Source of the DNA: Arcicella sp034931005
GTDB taxonomy: Bacteria; Bacteroidota; Bacteroidia; Cytophagales; Spirosomataceae
Assembly (NCBI RefSeq): GCF_034931005.1
Contig: NZ_JAYGIN010000007.1
Span: 124,001-188,000 of the forward strand
Direction: 5' to 3'
Length of the DNA: 64,000 nt
Position 1 is the first letter of the stretch; each line of letters opens with the position of its first letter. Below, in pieces: positions 26,055-35,292 of this stretch. Under the pieces are notes generated by a model. It was not told the origin of the DNA. It worked only from the letters and a program-made list of their open reading frames with translations, and searched no databases. The position numbers were made by a program, and so were the translations under genes.

Positions 26055-27257
26055 ATGTTACAAAAAGTTAGCATACAGAATTTTAAGAGCCTTAAAGACG
26101 TAACGCTCGAACTCCAAAGAGTAAATCTTCTCATCGGACCCAATAACTCTGGGAAGAGTAATTTTTTGAAGGCGTTAGAGAGTTTTAAACTATTAATTGA
26201 TGATTATTCTAAATATTTTCATCAAGTTGATCCTTCATCAGATTTATCAATTCATAAAATTTCAAATATTGACTCAATAATTAGAAAGAATGATTTTTTT
26301 TTGAAAGCTAAGGCTGAGAGGATGGTTTTTGATTTTCGTATTTTAAATGGTTATACTTATTCTACATTTTTTGAAATTTCTAATGAATTTTATCTTAATA
26401 TTGGTAATAATGGAAAGTCTATATCTTCTGGCGAAGCTGTCTGTTTGATAAATCGTGATTTTGAAACTGATGCTATTATTGATGAGGAAGATGATATTTT
26501 AATTGATGATGATTATATATGTGGTTATTTCAAAAAAATATTTAATGATATAGAAATTTATAAACCAGACCCTAATAAGCTTCAAAAGTCATTTCCAATA
26601 CTACCTAATCAGTCTCATGTAAGTAATGATGCTTCAAATCTAATTGCTTTTTTAGATACACTTCGAGATGAATATCCTGAGAATTTCAAAGTAATTGAAA
26701 ATGATTTGAATAAATGTATTCCAGAATTAACTGGGTTGAGATTTGAGAATGTAGAAATTCAAAAAAATGATGATTTATATAAAATTTATGGAGATAAGAC
26801 ATTCAAAAGACTTGGGCTTTTTGATGCAAATAATAAAGTAACTTATTGGGCTGATGAGCTTTCAGAAGGAACGTTATACTTTCTCGCTCTTCTCTGCATC
26901 GTTCATCAGCCCAATCCACCCAAGCTATTATTATTAGAAGAACCCGAAAAAGGGATTCATCCACGTCGTATTCGTGAAGTGATGGATTTTATTTTTCAAT
27001 TAGCGGAGGATAAGGATATTCAAATAATTATGACAACCCACAGCGAACGAGTTTTGGATGAATTTGAGGATATTCCCGAAGCTGTTTTTGTTTTTGATAA
27101 AGACGAAGAAGGAGCCACGCAGGTAAAAAATTTATTGAAAGATATTATTGAACCTTCAAATGAAAAGATGGATGCGAATGATTTACCGAGAATTAAATTC
27201 GTAGAGTCTTTGGGTTCTCATTGGGTTACAGGTTTTATAGGAGGTGTACCAAGATGA
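26055..27257 (+). CDS. OLD-like AAA ATPase, first gene of a two-gene cassette
   Basis: This 400-residue ABC/SMC-type ATPase has Walker A GPNNSGKS (residues 28-35), a signature-like ELSEGTLYFLALL (near 271), Walker B LLLLEEPEKGIHP and the switch histidine in TTHSERVLDEF. The middle (residues ~45-240) is unusually rich in Asp, Asn, Ile and Phe with AT-rich codons, unlike the neighbours, suggesting acquisition. It lacks a C-terminal TOPRIM; that part is supplied by the next gene, whose ATG overlaps this stop (ATGA at 27254-27257). Such AAA/TOPRIM pairs are typical of phage-defence loci; here that role is inferred. Confidence 0.85.
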   Translation: MLQKVSIQNFKSLKDVTLELQRVNLLIGPNNSGKSNFLKALESFKLLIDDYSKYFHQVDPSSDLSIHKISNIDSIIRKNDFFLKAKAERMVFDFRILNGYTYSTFFEISNEFYLNIGNNGKSISSGEAVCLINRDFETDAIIDEEDDILIDDDYICGYFKKIFNDIEIYKPDPNKLQKSFPILPNQSHVSNDASNLIAFLDTLRDEYPENFKVIENDLNKCIPELTGLRFENVEIQKNDDLYKIYGDKTFKRLGLFDANNKVTYWADELSEGTLYFLALLCIVHQPNPPKLLLLEEPEKGIHPRRIREVMDFIFQLAEDKDIQIIMTTHSERVLDEFEDIPEAVFVFDKDEEGATQVKNLLKDIIEPSNEKMDANDLPRIKFVESLGSHWVTGFIGGVPR

Positions 27258-27865
27258 GAATTTTAAAATATGGTTATTTTGGAGAAGATGAAGCTCACCG
27301 TATCTTCTTGGCAAATTATCTTGAACTTTTAGTGCTACATCTGGGAAAATCAGAAGAACTTATTTTTGACTTTGACGAATTATTTACTTATAAATTCAGA
27401 GGAAGAAATAAATCAGAGGTTGATGCCCGTTTCGCAGAAGCAGTGCAAGAAGGTTTTGTGGACTATCAACACGATATTTTCTTTGTTGGAAGAGATTTAG
27501 ATACTTTTACAAATCATGAATTTAAGGATAAAATAAAGGTAATGAAAAGTCAGTTGTCGGCTAATTTTCACGATAAAACTTTCCTGATGATTCCTGTTCA
27601 ATGTATTGAGCATTGGCTTTGGTATATCAAAATTAAGTTGGAAAACCCTTCTTCTACGAAGAATGAGTCATTGGAATCTAAGCCAAGAAAAGATGCTAAA
27701 ATAGCTCTTTATGGAAGTGCAAGGGCTACCAATCAAATGTCAAACCCAATTGTTGAAGAGCTGTCAATGAAATTAGACTTTGATTATCTTGAAAGTCGTT
27801 CGGAGAGTTTTAAAATCTTCCATAAAGAAGTTTTCAATTTCATTAATTCTCTTGAAACTTCATAA
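27254..27865 (+). CDS. TOPRIM-like (DUF4276/RloB-like) protein, partner of AAA ATPase
   Basis: The start overlaps the ATPase stop, so translation is coupled. The 203-residue protein has a TOPRIM-like layout: an acidic N-terminal motif GYFGEDEAHR (E11, E13), a DxD motif in FFVGRDLD (D81, D83) and IEHWLW (119-124), matching the 'E..W.L' block of DUF4276/RloB proteins. These families are thought to be nucleases that cut DNA or tRNA when released by the ATPase. I cannot separate DUF4276 from RloB by eye. Confidence 0.7.
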   Translation: MRILKYGYFGEDEAHRIFLANYLELLVLHLGKSEELIFDFDELFTYKFRGRNKSEVDARFAEAVQEGFVDYQHDIFFVGRDLDTFTNHEFKDKIKVMKSQLSANFHDKTFLMIPVQCIEHWLWYIKIKLENPSSTKNESLESKPRKDAKIALYGSARATNQMSNPIVEELSMKLDFDYLESRSESFKIFHKEVFNFINSLETS

Positions 27866-28013
27866 ACTATCAAATACTTAACACTTTTTAACTAAGCTAT
27901 CATACCAATCCACTCCACAAAAAGCGTTATCTTTACGTGTTATACTAAAAGTATTCTGATTTGTAAAGAATATAAAATTCAATTTTTTATTTACTAAACA
28001 GTTGTTGTTTGCT

Positions 28014-28035
28014 TTTTGCAAGTCGCTTTTCGCTT
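28014..28035 (+). repeat. copy 2 of the leader-located repeat
   Basis: TTTTGCAAGTCGCTTTTCGC plus TT, with the core starting 34 nt before the SurA-like ATG at 28057. Confidence 0.6.
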
Positions 28036-28056
28036 AAATATATTAATTTTTTGTAC

Positions 28057-29403
28057 ATGAAATTCCTGAAAAATCTTTTTTTACTACTCATCGTATCGGT
28101 TATATTCCAGCAGTCATTGACGGCACAAACGCCTGTGGTGCTTGATAAAATCATTGCGAAAGTCGATAATTACTACTTACTGAAATCCGAATTGGAGGCT
28201 CAGTTACAACAGTATGCACAAAGTCAGCAACCTGCTCCACCCAAATGCCAATTATTAGAAAGCCTTGTGGTTGGTAAATTAATGTTAGCGAAAGCAGAAA
28301 TTGACTCTGTTTTGGTAGAAGATAAAAGAATTGAAGGAGAATTGACTTCTCGTATGGAGCAAATGGAACAACAATTTGGCTCTACAAAAAATATCGTTGA
28401 AGCTTATGGAAAGACTATTTCTTCACTGAAAGATGAACTCCGTTCGGCTATCAAGGAACAATTGACAACTCGTAAAATGCAAGAAAAAATTACGGGAGAA
28501 GTAAAAGTTACACCAAAGGAAGTTAGACGTTTTTATGAAGAAATACCTAAAGACTCTTTACCGTATTTACCTTCGGAAGTAGAAGTTGGACAAATTATTA
28601 GAATGGCAAAAACCACTAAAGCCCAGAAAGACGAACTTTATAAAAGACTGTTAGACTATAAAAAGAGAGTTGAAAATGGAGAAAAATTTGAAGACTTAGC
28701 CAAACTTTATTCAGAAGATTTAGGTTCTGGGAAACGTGGAGGAGATCTTGGTTTTGCTAAACGTGGACAAATGGTTGCACCTTTCGAAGCAGCAGCATTG
28801 AAGATGAAGCCAAATCAAATGTCTGACGTTGTAGAGTCTGAATTTGGTTATCACTTAATTAAATTGTTAGAAACTCGTGGACAAGAATATCACGCTTTGC
28901 ATATTCTTCTTCGCCCTGATTATCAGAGACTTGATGTGACTGAGCCGACACGTTTCTTGGATAGTGTTCGTGTATTAATTCAACGAGATACTTTAAAATT
29001 TGAGAAAGCTGCAAAGCAATTTTCGGAAGACAAAGCCACTCAAGATGCAGGTGGAATGTTGACTGATCCTCAGTCTCGTTCAATCAGAATGCCATTAGAC
29101 GGCACAATGGAATCAGGTTTATATTTCACGATTGATACTATGAAAGTAGGAACACTTTCAGCTCCAATGTCATATCGTACAGAGGATGGACGTTCATCCA
29201 TGAGAATTCTTTATTACAAAGCAAAACATCCTCCTCATTTTGCTAATTTGCAGGATGATTTTCAAAGATTATCAAACTATACATTGAATAGAAAGAAAAA
29301 TACAGCCATTGAAAAATGGTTTGCCAAAGCCAAAAATGATGTTTTCATTTACATCGTGGATGAATACAAAGAATGTAACGTCATGAAAACTAATGAACGG
29401 TAA
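28057..29403 (+). CDS. SurA-like periplasmic peptidylprolyl isomerase
   Basis: A chaperone/PPIase for outer-membrane proteins. ATG 28057 gives a signal peptide (to SLTAQ) and 448 residues; an upstream in-frame start at 28009 lacks one. Residues ~25-165 are the helical SurA-N chaperone domain. One parvulin domain is clear at ~175-275 (VEVGQIIRMA, FEDLAKLYSEDLGSGKRGGDLGF, FGYHLIKL) and a second, weaker one at ~280-385 (YHALHILLRP, KQFSEDKATQDAGGML). It works upstream of BamA in OM assembly. Confidence 0.9.
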   Translation: MKFLKNLFLLLIVSVIFQQSLTAQTPVVLDKIIAKVDNYYLLKSELEAQLQQYAQSQQPAPPKCQLLESLVVGKLMLAKAEIDSVLVEDKRIEGELTSRMEQMEQQFGSTKNIVEAYGKTISSLKDELRSAIKEQLTTRKMQEKITGEVKVTPKEVRRFYEEIPKDSLPYLPSEVEVGQIIRMAKTTKAQKDELYKRLLDYKKRVENGEKFEDLAKLYSEDLGSGKRGGDLGFAKRGQMVAPFEAAALKMKPNQMSDVVESEFGYHLIKLLETRGQEYHALHILLRPDYQRLDVTEPTRFLDSVRVLIQRDTLKFEKAAKQFSEDKATQDAGGMLTDPQSRSIRMPLDGTMESGLYFTIDTMKVGTLSAPMSYRTEDGRSSMRILYYKAKHPPHFANLQDDFQRLSNYTLNRKKNTAIEKWFAKAKNDVFIYIVDEYKECNVMKTNER

Positions 29404-29561
29404 AGGTTTTTAATTATTAGTAAACAGTAATCTGTTGATTATTAGTCTTTTGTAAAGACATAATTAGGAGACATAAATATCTACTTAACACTTTATATTA
29501 ATTGTTTACTGATAACTGTTTACCGTAATAACTTTTGGCAATAATTTTGTTTAGTAATATG

Positions 29562-29589
29562 AAGTGTCAGGTAGCAATGCCTGACACTT
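29562..29589 (+). terminator. hairpin terminator
   Basis: AAGTGTCAGG pairs with CCTGACACTT across 8 nt and is followed by TTAATTTTT. It lies 159 bp after the SurA-like stop. Confidence 0.75.
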
Positions 29590-29731
29590 TAATTTTTATA
29601 TTTGTAAAGCAAAAGCTTGTTGGCTACTGAACATTAGATAATTAGCTTTCATTTTGAAATATTAATGCTGTATTTCCATTATAGTTACAAGAAAAACAAA
29701 CAACTTTAAATCAATTAACTGTGGCATTCGC

Positions 29732-29754
29732 TTTTCGCAAATCGCTTTTCGCTT
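29732..29754 (+). repeat. copy 3 of the leader-located repeat (tandem)
   Basis: TTTTCGCAAATCGCTTTTCG plus CTT. The core starts 38 nt before the MoxR ATG at 29780, and a second TTCGCTTTTCGC copy precedes it at 29727-29738. Confidence 0.6.
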
Positions 29755-29779
29755 ACTATAAAATCCTAAATTAAAAAAT

Positions 29780-30745
29780 ATGGCTCAATACCAGTCAGAT
29801 GTTGAAGCAGTAGATGCTTTGAAAGATTCTTATAAAAAACTCACCGCCGAAATCGGGAAAGTAGTTATCGGTCAAGAAGATACCGTTAGAATGTTGCTCA
29901 CCGCTATTTTTTGTCAAGGACACTGTTTGTTAGTAGGTGTTCCAGGTTTAGCCAAAACCCTTCTGATTCAAACCATTGCGGGTGCTTTAGATTTAGATTT
30001 TAATCGGATTCAATTTACGCCAGATTTAATGCCTTCAGATATTGTTGGTTCTGAAACATTGGATAATGAGCGTAATTTTCGCTTTGTAAAAGGACCTATT
30101 TTTGCAAACATTATCCTTGCCGATGAAATTAACCGTACTCCACCCAAAACACAATCTGCTTTGCTTGAAGCGATGCAAGAATATGCTGTAACAGTGGCTG
30201 GACAAAAATATTCTTTAGATAAGCCATTTTTCGTATTGGCAACTCAAAACCCAATTGAACAGGAAGGTACATATCCACTTCCAGAAGCTCAATTAGACCG
30301 TTTTATGTTTTTGGTAAAATTAGATTATCCTTCTTATCAGGCAGAGTTAGATATTGTGAAAAGTACAACTTCTGAGAAAAAATACCAAGTGCAGAAACAG
30401 GTTTCGGGAGAACAAATTTTAGCTTATCAACAATTGGTAAGACGTGTTCCTGTGGCAGATAACGTAGTTGAATATGCTGTGAAATTAGTACATAAAACTC
30501 GTCCAAATACTGAATCCGCAGATGCAATAACGAATAAATATTTGGAATGGGGTGCAGGGCCAAGAGCATCACAAAATCTCATTTTAGCCGCAAAATGTAA
30601 TGCTTTATTAAACGGCAAATATTCTCCAGATATTGAAGACGTTAAATCTGTTGCTATGGGCGTACTTCGTCATAGAATTGTCAGAAACTTCAAAGCTGAA
30701 GCTGAAGGAGTTTCAGTGGAAGATATTGTGAACAAGTTGATGTAG
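29780..30745 (+). CDS. MoxR-family AAA+ ATPase
   Basis: A 321-residue chaperone-like ATPase with Walker A GVPGLAKT (residues ~57-64), Walker B ILADEINRTPPKTQSALLEAM, sensor 1 VLATQNPIEQEG and the arginine-finger region LPEAQLDRF. MoxR proteins usually sit with a DUF58 and von Willebrand proteins; here it is followed by its own terminator and no such partners, so it is an orphan in this window. Confidence 0.93.
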   Translation: MAQYQSDVEAVDALKDSYKKLTAEIGKVVIGQEDTVRMLLTAIFCQGHCLLVGVPGLAKTLLIQTIAGALDLDFNRIQFTPDLMPSDIVGSETLDNERNFRFVKGPIFANIILADEINRTPPKTQSALLEAMQEYAVTVAGQKYSLDKPFFVLATQNPIEQEGTYPLPEAQLDRFMFLVKLDYPSYQAELDIVKSTTSEKKYQVQKQVSGEQILAYQQLVRRVPVADNVVEYAVKLVHKTRPNTESADAITNKYLEWGAGPRASQNLILAAKCNALLNGKYSPDIEDVKSVAMGVLRHRIVRNFKAEAEGVSVEDIVNKLM

Positions 30746-30771
30746 TTGTACTAAAATATTTTTATAAAGTG

Positions 30772-30798
30772 AACCTCTCGAAATATTTTCGAGAGGTT
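30772..30798 (+). terminator. Rho-independent terminator
   Basis: AACCTCTCGAAA pairs with TTCGAGAGGTT-type sequence with a 4-nt loop and a long T run, 26 bp after the MoxR stop. Confidence 0.93.
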
Positions 30799-31218
30799 TT
30801 TTATTTTAGGGAACTTTTAATGGTATAATATTTCATTAGTACAAAATAAAGGAAAATAGTATTATTCTAATATTGTCATTTAGCTAACATTCTATTTTTT
30901 TTGTTTTCGTTACTTTTATAAAGCCATATTTAAAGAAAAATATAAAGAATTAGGTTTTTGTTTAAAAGTCTGATTTTCAGCTAATTGATTGATTATTTAA
31001 ACTGCTATTTAATAAAATTTAATATTTTCTTAAAACTCATAACATTGAAATAACATATTTTTCAGAGTTTTTTTATTATTTTGTATTAAAATTAGAATTG
31101 AACTAAAATAGTATAAAACCGTTATTAAGTATATATTGATACTAAAATGGTGATTATTAATTACAATCAATATAAAATACTACTAAGTCATCCACAAATT
31201 CTCAAAACACTAAAATTT
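30799..31218. other. 420-bp AT-rich spacer
   Basis: No ORF, hairpin or RNA was recognised; it presumably carries the promoter for the hydrolase gene at 31219. An in-frame extension of that gene back to 31147 has no support. Confidence 0.4.
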
Positions 31219-31998
31219 ATGAAATATCAAATTCACGAAGGAAACGGCTATAAATATATCGACGAAGGAGAAGGTGAAATATTATTACTTCTTCATGGTT
31301 TATTCGGGGCGTTGAGTAACTGGGCTGGTGTAATTGAAGGCTTTAAGTCGAAATATAGAGTTATTATTCCGATGATGCCCATTTATGAAATGCCAATTCT
31401 CAAAGCAGGTTGTGAAGGACTTTGTGAGTTTATTGAGGGATTCGTAGATTGGAAAGGTTATGATGAATTAACCCTTTTAGGTAATTCTTTAGGCGGACAC
31501 GTTTCATTGATTTATACCCTTAAAAATCCATCAAAAGTAAAAAGATTGGTGCTTACAGGAAGTTCAGGTCTTTTTGAAGACGGAATGGGTGGTTCGTATC
31601 CTAAGCGTGGAAACTATGCTTACATCAAAGAACGTGTCGAATATACTTTCTATGACCCAGCTACTGCCACCAAAGAATTAGTTGATGAAGTATTTGACAT
31701 CACTAACACAGCTTCTAAGGTTATTCGTATCATTTCCATTGCAAAATCTGCTCAACGGAACAATATGTCTAAAGAGGTTGTTAATATAAAAGTACCAACA
31801 CTTTTGGTTTGGGGACTTAATGATACAATCACTCCGCCACAAGTTGGTCATGAATTTAATCGGCTCATTGAAAATTCTGAATTACATTTTATTGATAAAT
31901 GTTGTCATGCCCCTATGATGGAGCGTCCAGAAAGATTTAACGAAATTTTAGACGGATGGCTTGAAAAAACACCGATTCACACGGAAGTTATGGTCTAA
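31219..31998 (+). CDS. alpha/beta hydrolase
   Basis: The 259-residue protein from ATG 31219 (MKYQIHEGNGYKYIDEGEGE) has the oxyanion block LLHGLFGALSNWAG, nucleophile Ser in LGNSLGGHVSL, acid in WGLNDTITPP and His in CCHAPMMERPE. It is cytoplasmic, with no signal. The substrate is not predictable; in Cytophagales this gene is commonly next to a CBS-domain gene, as here. Confidence 0.88.
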   Translation: MKYQIHEGNGYKYIDEGEGEILLLLHGLFGALSNWAGVIEGFKSKYRVIIPMMPIYEMPILKAGCEGLCEFIEGFVDWKGYDELTLLGNSLGGHVSLIYTLKNPSKVKRLVLTGSSGLFEDGMGGSYPKRGNYAYIKERVEYTFYDPATATKELVDEVFDITNTASKVIRIISIAKSAQRNNMSKEVVNIKVPTLLVWGLNDTITPPQVGHEFNRLIENSELHFIDKCCHAPMMERPERFNEILDGWLEKTPIHTEVMV

Positions 31999-32119
31999 GA
32001 GTAACGTGTAAGGCAAAAGAACGCTTATCATTATTCATTAAGTTCAAATTAATAATAATTTGGAAATTATTTGAAAATCAGTAATTTAGTGTAATAATTT
32101 GCCACTTCAAATCAACAAT

Positions 32120-32785
32120 ATGTTCGCAAAAGACTTCATTAATCCTATGTTGCCAGTTTTAAAATCTACCGATACGGTCGGAGAGGTAATGGACTGGATG
32201 GAAGAATACAGAATAGGACAACTTCCCGTTGTAAATGAACAAGAATATCGAGGATTAATAAGTCATGATACTTTATTGGATGCTGATGAAGATTTGCCAT
32301 TATTAGCTCTGCAACCCGAATTTGGGAATGTATCGGTTTCCGAGAATCAGCATCTTTTTGAAATATTATCAGTTACCCAAAAGCACGATTTACAAGCAGT
32401 TGCTGTTTTAGACGACGAACGAAAATTTTCGGGAACAATCAGTGTAAATGAATTATTGAATCAATTTTCAAAGAATTTAGGTACGCAAGAAATGGGTGCA
32501 GTTATTGAAATTGCCGTTGAAAATAGAAGTTATTCATTAGCTGAAATTAGTCGTCTTATTGAATCTAACGATACAAAGATTATTAGTTCGTATTATACAA
32601 GCGGTACTTCTTCTGACGATATGAAGGATGTATTGACCTTAAAATTGAATCGAAAAGATATTACGCACGTAGTAGCAACTTTAGAAAGATATAGTTACGA
32701 CATTGTAGGGGCATATAATTTTGATGCCATTGAAGCTCCTGACCGTGAACGATACGATATGCTAATGAGATATTTAGATATGTAA
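32120..32785 (+). CDS. CBS-domain protein with C-terminal ACT-like domain
   Basis: ATG 32120 gives 221 residues. Two CBS motifs occupy ~residues 1-125 (FINPMLPVLKSTDTVGEVMDW, then AVLDDERKFSGTISVNELLNQ), normally binding adenosine nucleotides. The last ~90 residues (VIEIAVENRSYSLAEISRLI, then VVATLERYSYDIVGAYN) have the beta-alpha-beta-beta pattern of an ACT domain, as in AcuB-type proteins. It may be a nucleotide/amino-acid sensor. It lies 121 bp after the hydrolase, probably the same transcript. Confidence 0.85.
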   Translation: MFAKDFINPMLPVLKSTDTVGEVMDWMEEYRIGQLPVVNEQEYRGLISHDTLLDADEDLPLLALQPEFGNVSVSENQHLFEILSVTQKHDLQAVAVLDDERKFSGTISVNELLNQFSKNLGTQEMGAVIEIAVENRSYSLAEISRLIESNDTKIISSYYTSGTSSDDMKDVLTLKLNRKDITHVVATLERYSYDIVGAYNFDAIEAPDRERYDMLMRYLDM

Positions 32786-32790
32786 ATTTG

Positions 32791-32844
32791 GTAACACAGA
32801 CTTCAGTCTGTAAAAGTATATTTACAGACTGAAGTCTGTGTTAC
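32791..32844. terminator. 24-bp perfect palindrome, bidirectional terminator
   Basis: Arms 32791-32814 and 32821-32844 are perfect inverted copies (containing ACAGACTTCAGTCTGT) around the loop AGTATA. Each arm is itself nearly palindromic, so a cruciform with side stems is possible. It spans the whole convergent gap and its last base is in the stop codon of the S9 peptidase. Confidence 0.85.
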
Positions 32845-34979
32845 TAAAAAATATATCGTTCAAAGAACTCATAAATTCTCAACATTCTGTCAATTTTCTG
32901 ACGTACGTTTCCACTTCGTGAAAGTTCATGCGTGCCTCCTGGCATACGAACATATTCAACTTCTTTTCCTAAAATCTTCAAAGATTTATACATCATCTCT
33001 GATTGAATCACGCCTGTTCTCAAATCATTTTCGCCGTGCTTAATTAATAAAGGCGTTTTAATTTTATCAACGTAAGTGTAAGGTGATTCTCGTTCTAAAA
33101 TATCTTTCGCTTTTGCTTCCCAAGGATAACCAAAATAATTTGGAGTTAATCGCCAAGCGTTTCCTTCACCCATGAAAGTGGTCAATTCATACACACCACG
33201 TTGAGCGAATGCTGCCTTAAAACGATGGTCGTGTCCAACAATCCAAGCGGTTAAATAACCTGCATACGAACCACCAGTAATAACCTGACGAGCAGTATCA
33301 ACCCATGATTCTTTAGCTGCATTGGTAGCCGCTGCTAAAACATCTTCGGTAGGGCCAGTTCCCCAATCTTGATAATTAGCAAATTGAAAATCTTTGCCAT
33401 AGCCACCTGAACCTCTTGGGTTTGCATATACAATACCGTAACCTTGCGAGCAGAAATATTGAAATTCGTGCCACATTGAGTTTTCTCCAGGTCCCCACAT
33501 TGCCGTTGGTCCTCCGTGCATATTGAGTAATAATGGATATTTTTTTCCTACTTCAAAATTGGTAGGTTTCATAATCCAATACTCTACATTTTGACCTTTA
33601 GAATTTACGTAAATATGCTTTTCAGGGAAACTTAAAGCCTTGTTTTTCAATAAAATATCATTGTGTGAAGATAATCTCAATGAGGTTTTCATTAATAAAT
33701 CAGCAGAATATAATTCTGAAGGATTTTTGACCTCAGTTTTTGCATAAACAATACGGTCTTTGGCAATGTCAAAACTTGAAATTCCCGAATCGTAATCTGT
33801 TAATTTTTCTACTTTTTTAGTAGTAATATCAAGGCGATAAAGTGGAATTCCACCGTTTGAATTTGCCGCAAAATAGACGAATTTTGAATCATCTGTCCAT
33901 TCAAAATTATTAACGGCACGGTCAAAACTAATTGGTGTTACATTTGTTCCATCAGCGTTGGCAATCAGCGTTTGGTTAAAACCTAACCAATCTATTTTTG
34001 ACATCGTAAAAATCATCGACTTTCCATCAGGTGAAAGGGTAGGATTGCTATACGAAATTCCTTTCTCTGCAATTAACGTTTGCAAGTTAGTACCATCAGC
34101 ATTTATTCTGACAAGTGATGTATTTTGTTCACGGTCAGGGTGTTGTGACGAATCACGCCCGCAAACTGCATAAATCTTTTTACTATCTGCCGACCATGTT
34201 ACTCCATTAAAAGACCAAAACCCACGACTGATTTGTTGTGGTTTTGCACCTTCTTTAGCATCAATCACGAAAAGTAAATTGAAACGCATTTCTGGCTCAG
34301 TAACGGCTTCACCTTGAAAATTGAGACGACTAAAAACTTTGGCTTTTTTATCGTCAACGTCTTTATCTAAATACGCTCTGATTTCCTCTAAAGAACCATC
34401 TGGATTTGCCTTGATTTTTTTATCCTTTTTTAAAAAATCGTTATTTTTAAATCCTGCTTTTTCTACCGACCATGAAGGTAGTTTTTTGCTCGGATTTAAG
34501 ACTGAATCTTTCAATAATTCTGAAAAAGTAACATTTACTGAAAAAGAAATTTTATTTCCATCGGGCGAATACTGCGGATTATTTGCTCCATATTTGAAGT
34601 CTGTCAATTGTACTGCTTCGCCACCATCAAGAGGCATGATAAAAATTTGTGATTTACCTTTTACATTTCTCGTAAAGGCAATTTGTTTGCTATCGGCACT
34701 CCAAGAAGCTCCGCCAACACTTTCTGTACCACGAGTTAATTGCTTAACTGTCTGAAAATCAGTAATCCATAAATGGCTTCTGTAATCAAAATCTAATTTA
34801 TCGGTTTCATTTGGTTCGTTGGTACGAAGGGCATAAACGGCACGTTTCCCGTCGGGAGAGATAGCAACATTGGCAACTTGTTTAAGTTTGGTCATATCTG
34901 TTACCAAAACTTTTTCTTTACCTGACTGTGCAAATGTGAGGTTGGAAATGAGTAAAAAAAGGAGAAATAGTTTTTTCAT
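32844..34979 (-). CDS. S9-family (prolyl-oligopeptidase type) peptidase, exported
   Basis: The ATG at 34979 gives a signal peptide (MKKLFLLFLLISNLTFAQ) and 711 residues. An N-terminal beta-propeller of WD40-like repeats (SPDGKRAVYAL, SADSKQIAFT, SPDGNKISFS, SPDGKSMIFT) gates a C-terminal alpha/beta hydrolase. The triad is Ser in GGSYAGYLTAW, Asp in HGENDLRTG and His in GGTHELSR. It is likely a dipeptidyl- or acylaminoacyl-peptidase in peptide utilisation. Confidence 0.94.
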   Translation of the reverse strand: MKKLFLLFLLISNLTFAQSGKEKVLVTDMTKLKQVANVAISPDGKRAVYALRTNEPNETDKLDFDYRSHLWITDFQTVKQLTRGTESVGGASWSADSKQIAFTRNVKGKSQIFIMPLDGGEAVQLTDFKYGANNPQYSPDGNKISFSVNVTFSELLKDSVLNPSKKLPSWSVEKAGFKNNDFLKKDKKIKANPDGSLEEIRAYLDKDVDDKKAKVFSRLNFQGEAVTEPEMRFNLLFVIDAKEGAKPQQISRGFWSFNGVTWSADSKKIYAVCGRDSSQHPDREQNTSLVRINADGTNLQTLIAEKGISYSNPTLSPDGKSMIFTMSKIDWLGFNQTLIANADGTNVTPISFDRAVNNFEWTDDSKFVYFAANSNGGIPLYRLDITTKKVEKLTDYDSGISSFDIAKDRIVYAKTEVKNPSELYSADLLMKTSLRLSSHNDILLKNKALSFPEKHIYVNSKGQNVEYWIMKPTNFEVGKKYPLLLNMHGGPTAMWGPGENSMWHEFQYFCSQGYGIVYANPRGSGGYGKDFQFANYQDWGTGPTEDVLAAATNAAKESWVDTARQVITGGSYAGYLTAWIVGHDHRFKAAFAQRGVYELTTFMGEGNAWRLTPNYFGYPWEAKAKDILERESPYTYVDKIKTPLLIKHGENDLRTGVIQSEMMYKSLKILGKEVEYVRMPGGTHELSRSGNVRQKIDRMLRIYEFFERYIF

Positions 34980-35235
34980 TGTTGATGAGTTATTTTGTTT
35001 AAATGTCACTATTCAAATTTAGGCATATTTCGTTTACGAGATACACAATGAAAAATGTATCTCGATTTTATGCCCTACAAATCAGGATTGACTTATATTG
35101 AATTACTTAAAATTATTTGAGTGAAATACTATTCAACTAATTAAAATTTGTGAATTTGAATCATTAAATAGATAATTTGTCTAAATATTATTTATTTTAC
35201 TTCATAATTTGACTTTAAATGGTCTAATAAATAGA

Positions 35236-35267
35236 TTTGTCATAAATAATAAAAAATATTACCTTTG
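35236..35267 (+). promoter_or_regulatory. consensus Bacteroidota promoter of the MTHFR-like gene
   Basis: TTTG (35236-35239), exactly 20 bp, TACCTTTG (35260-35267). It is the best promoter match in the window and places transcription start near 35274, about 20 nt before ATG 35293, which rules out the upstream in-frame start at 35209. Confidence 0.8.
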
Positions 35268-35292
35268 TAAGCACAATCACATTAAATTATTT

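Larger units (their letters stand above)
29404..29779. other. 376-bp spacer with repeat fragments
   Basis: It holds an imperfect inverted pair of GTAAACAGTTATCAG-type words (29419-29436, 29503-29524), the hairpin at 29562-29589 and two TCGCTTTTCGC motifs (29727-29754). No ORF is credible. Confidence 0.6.
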
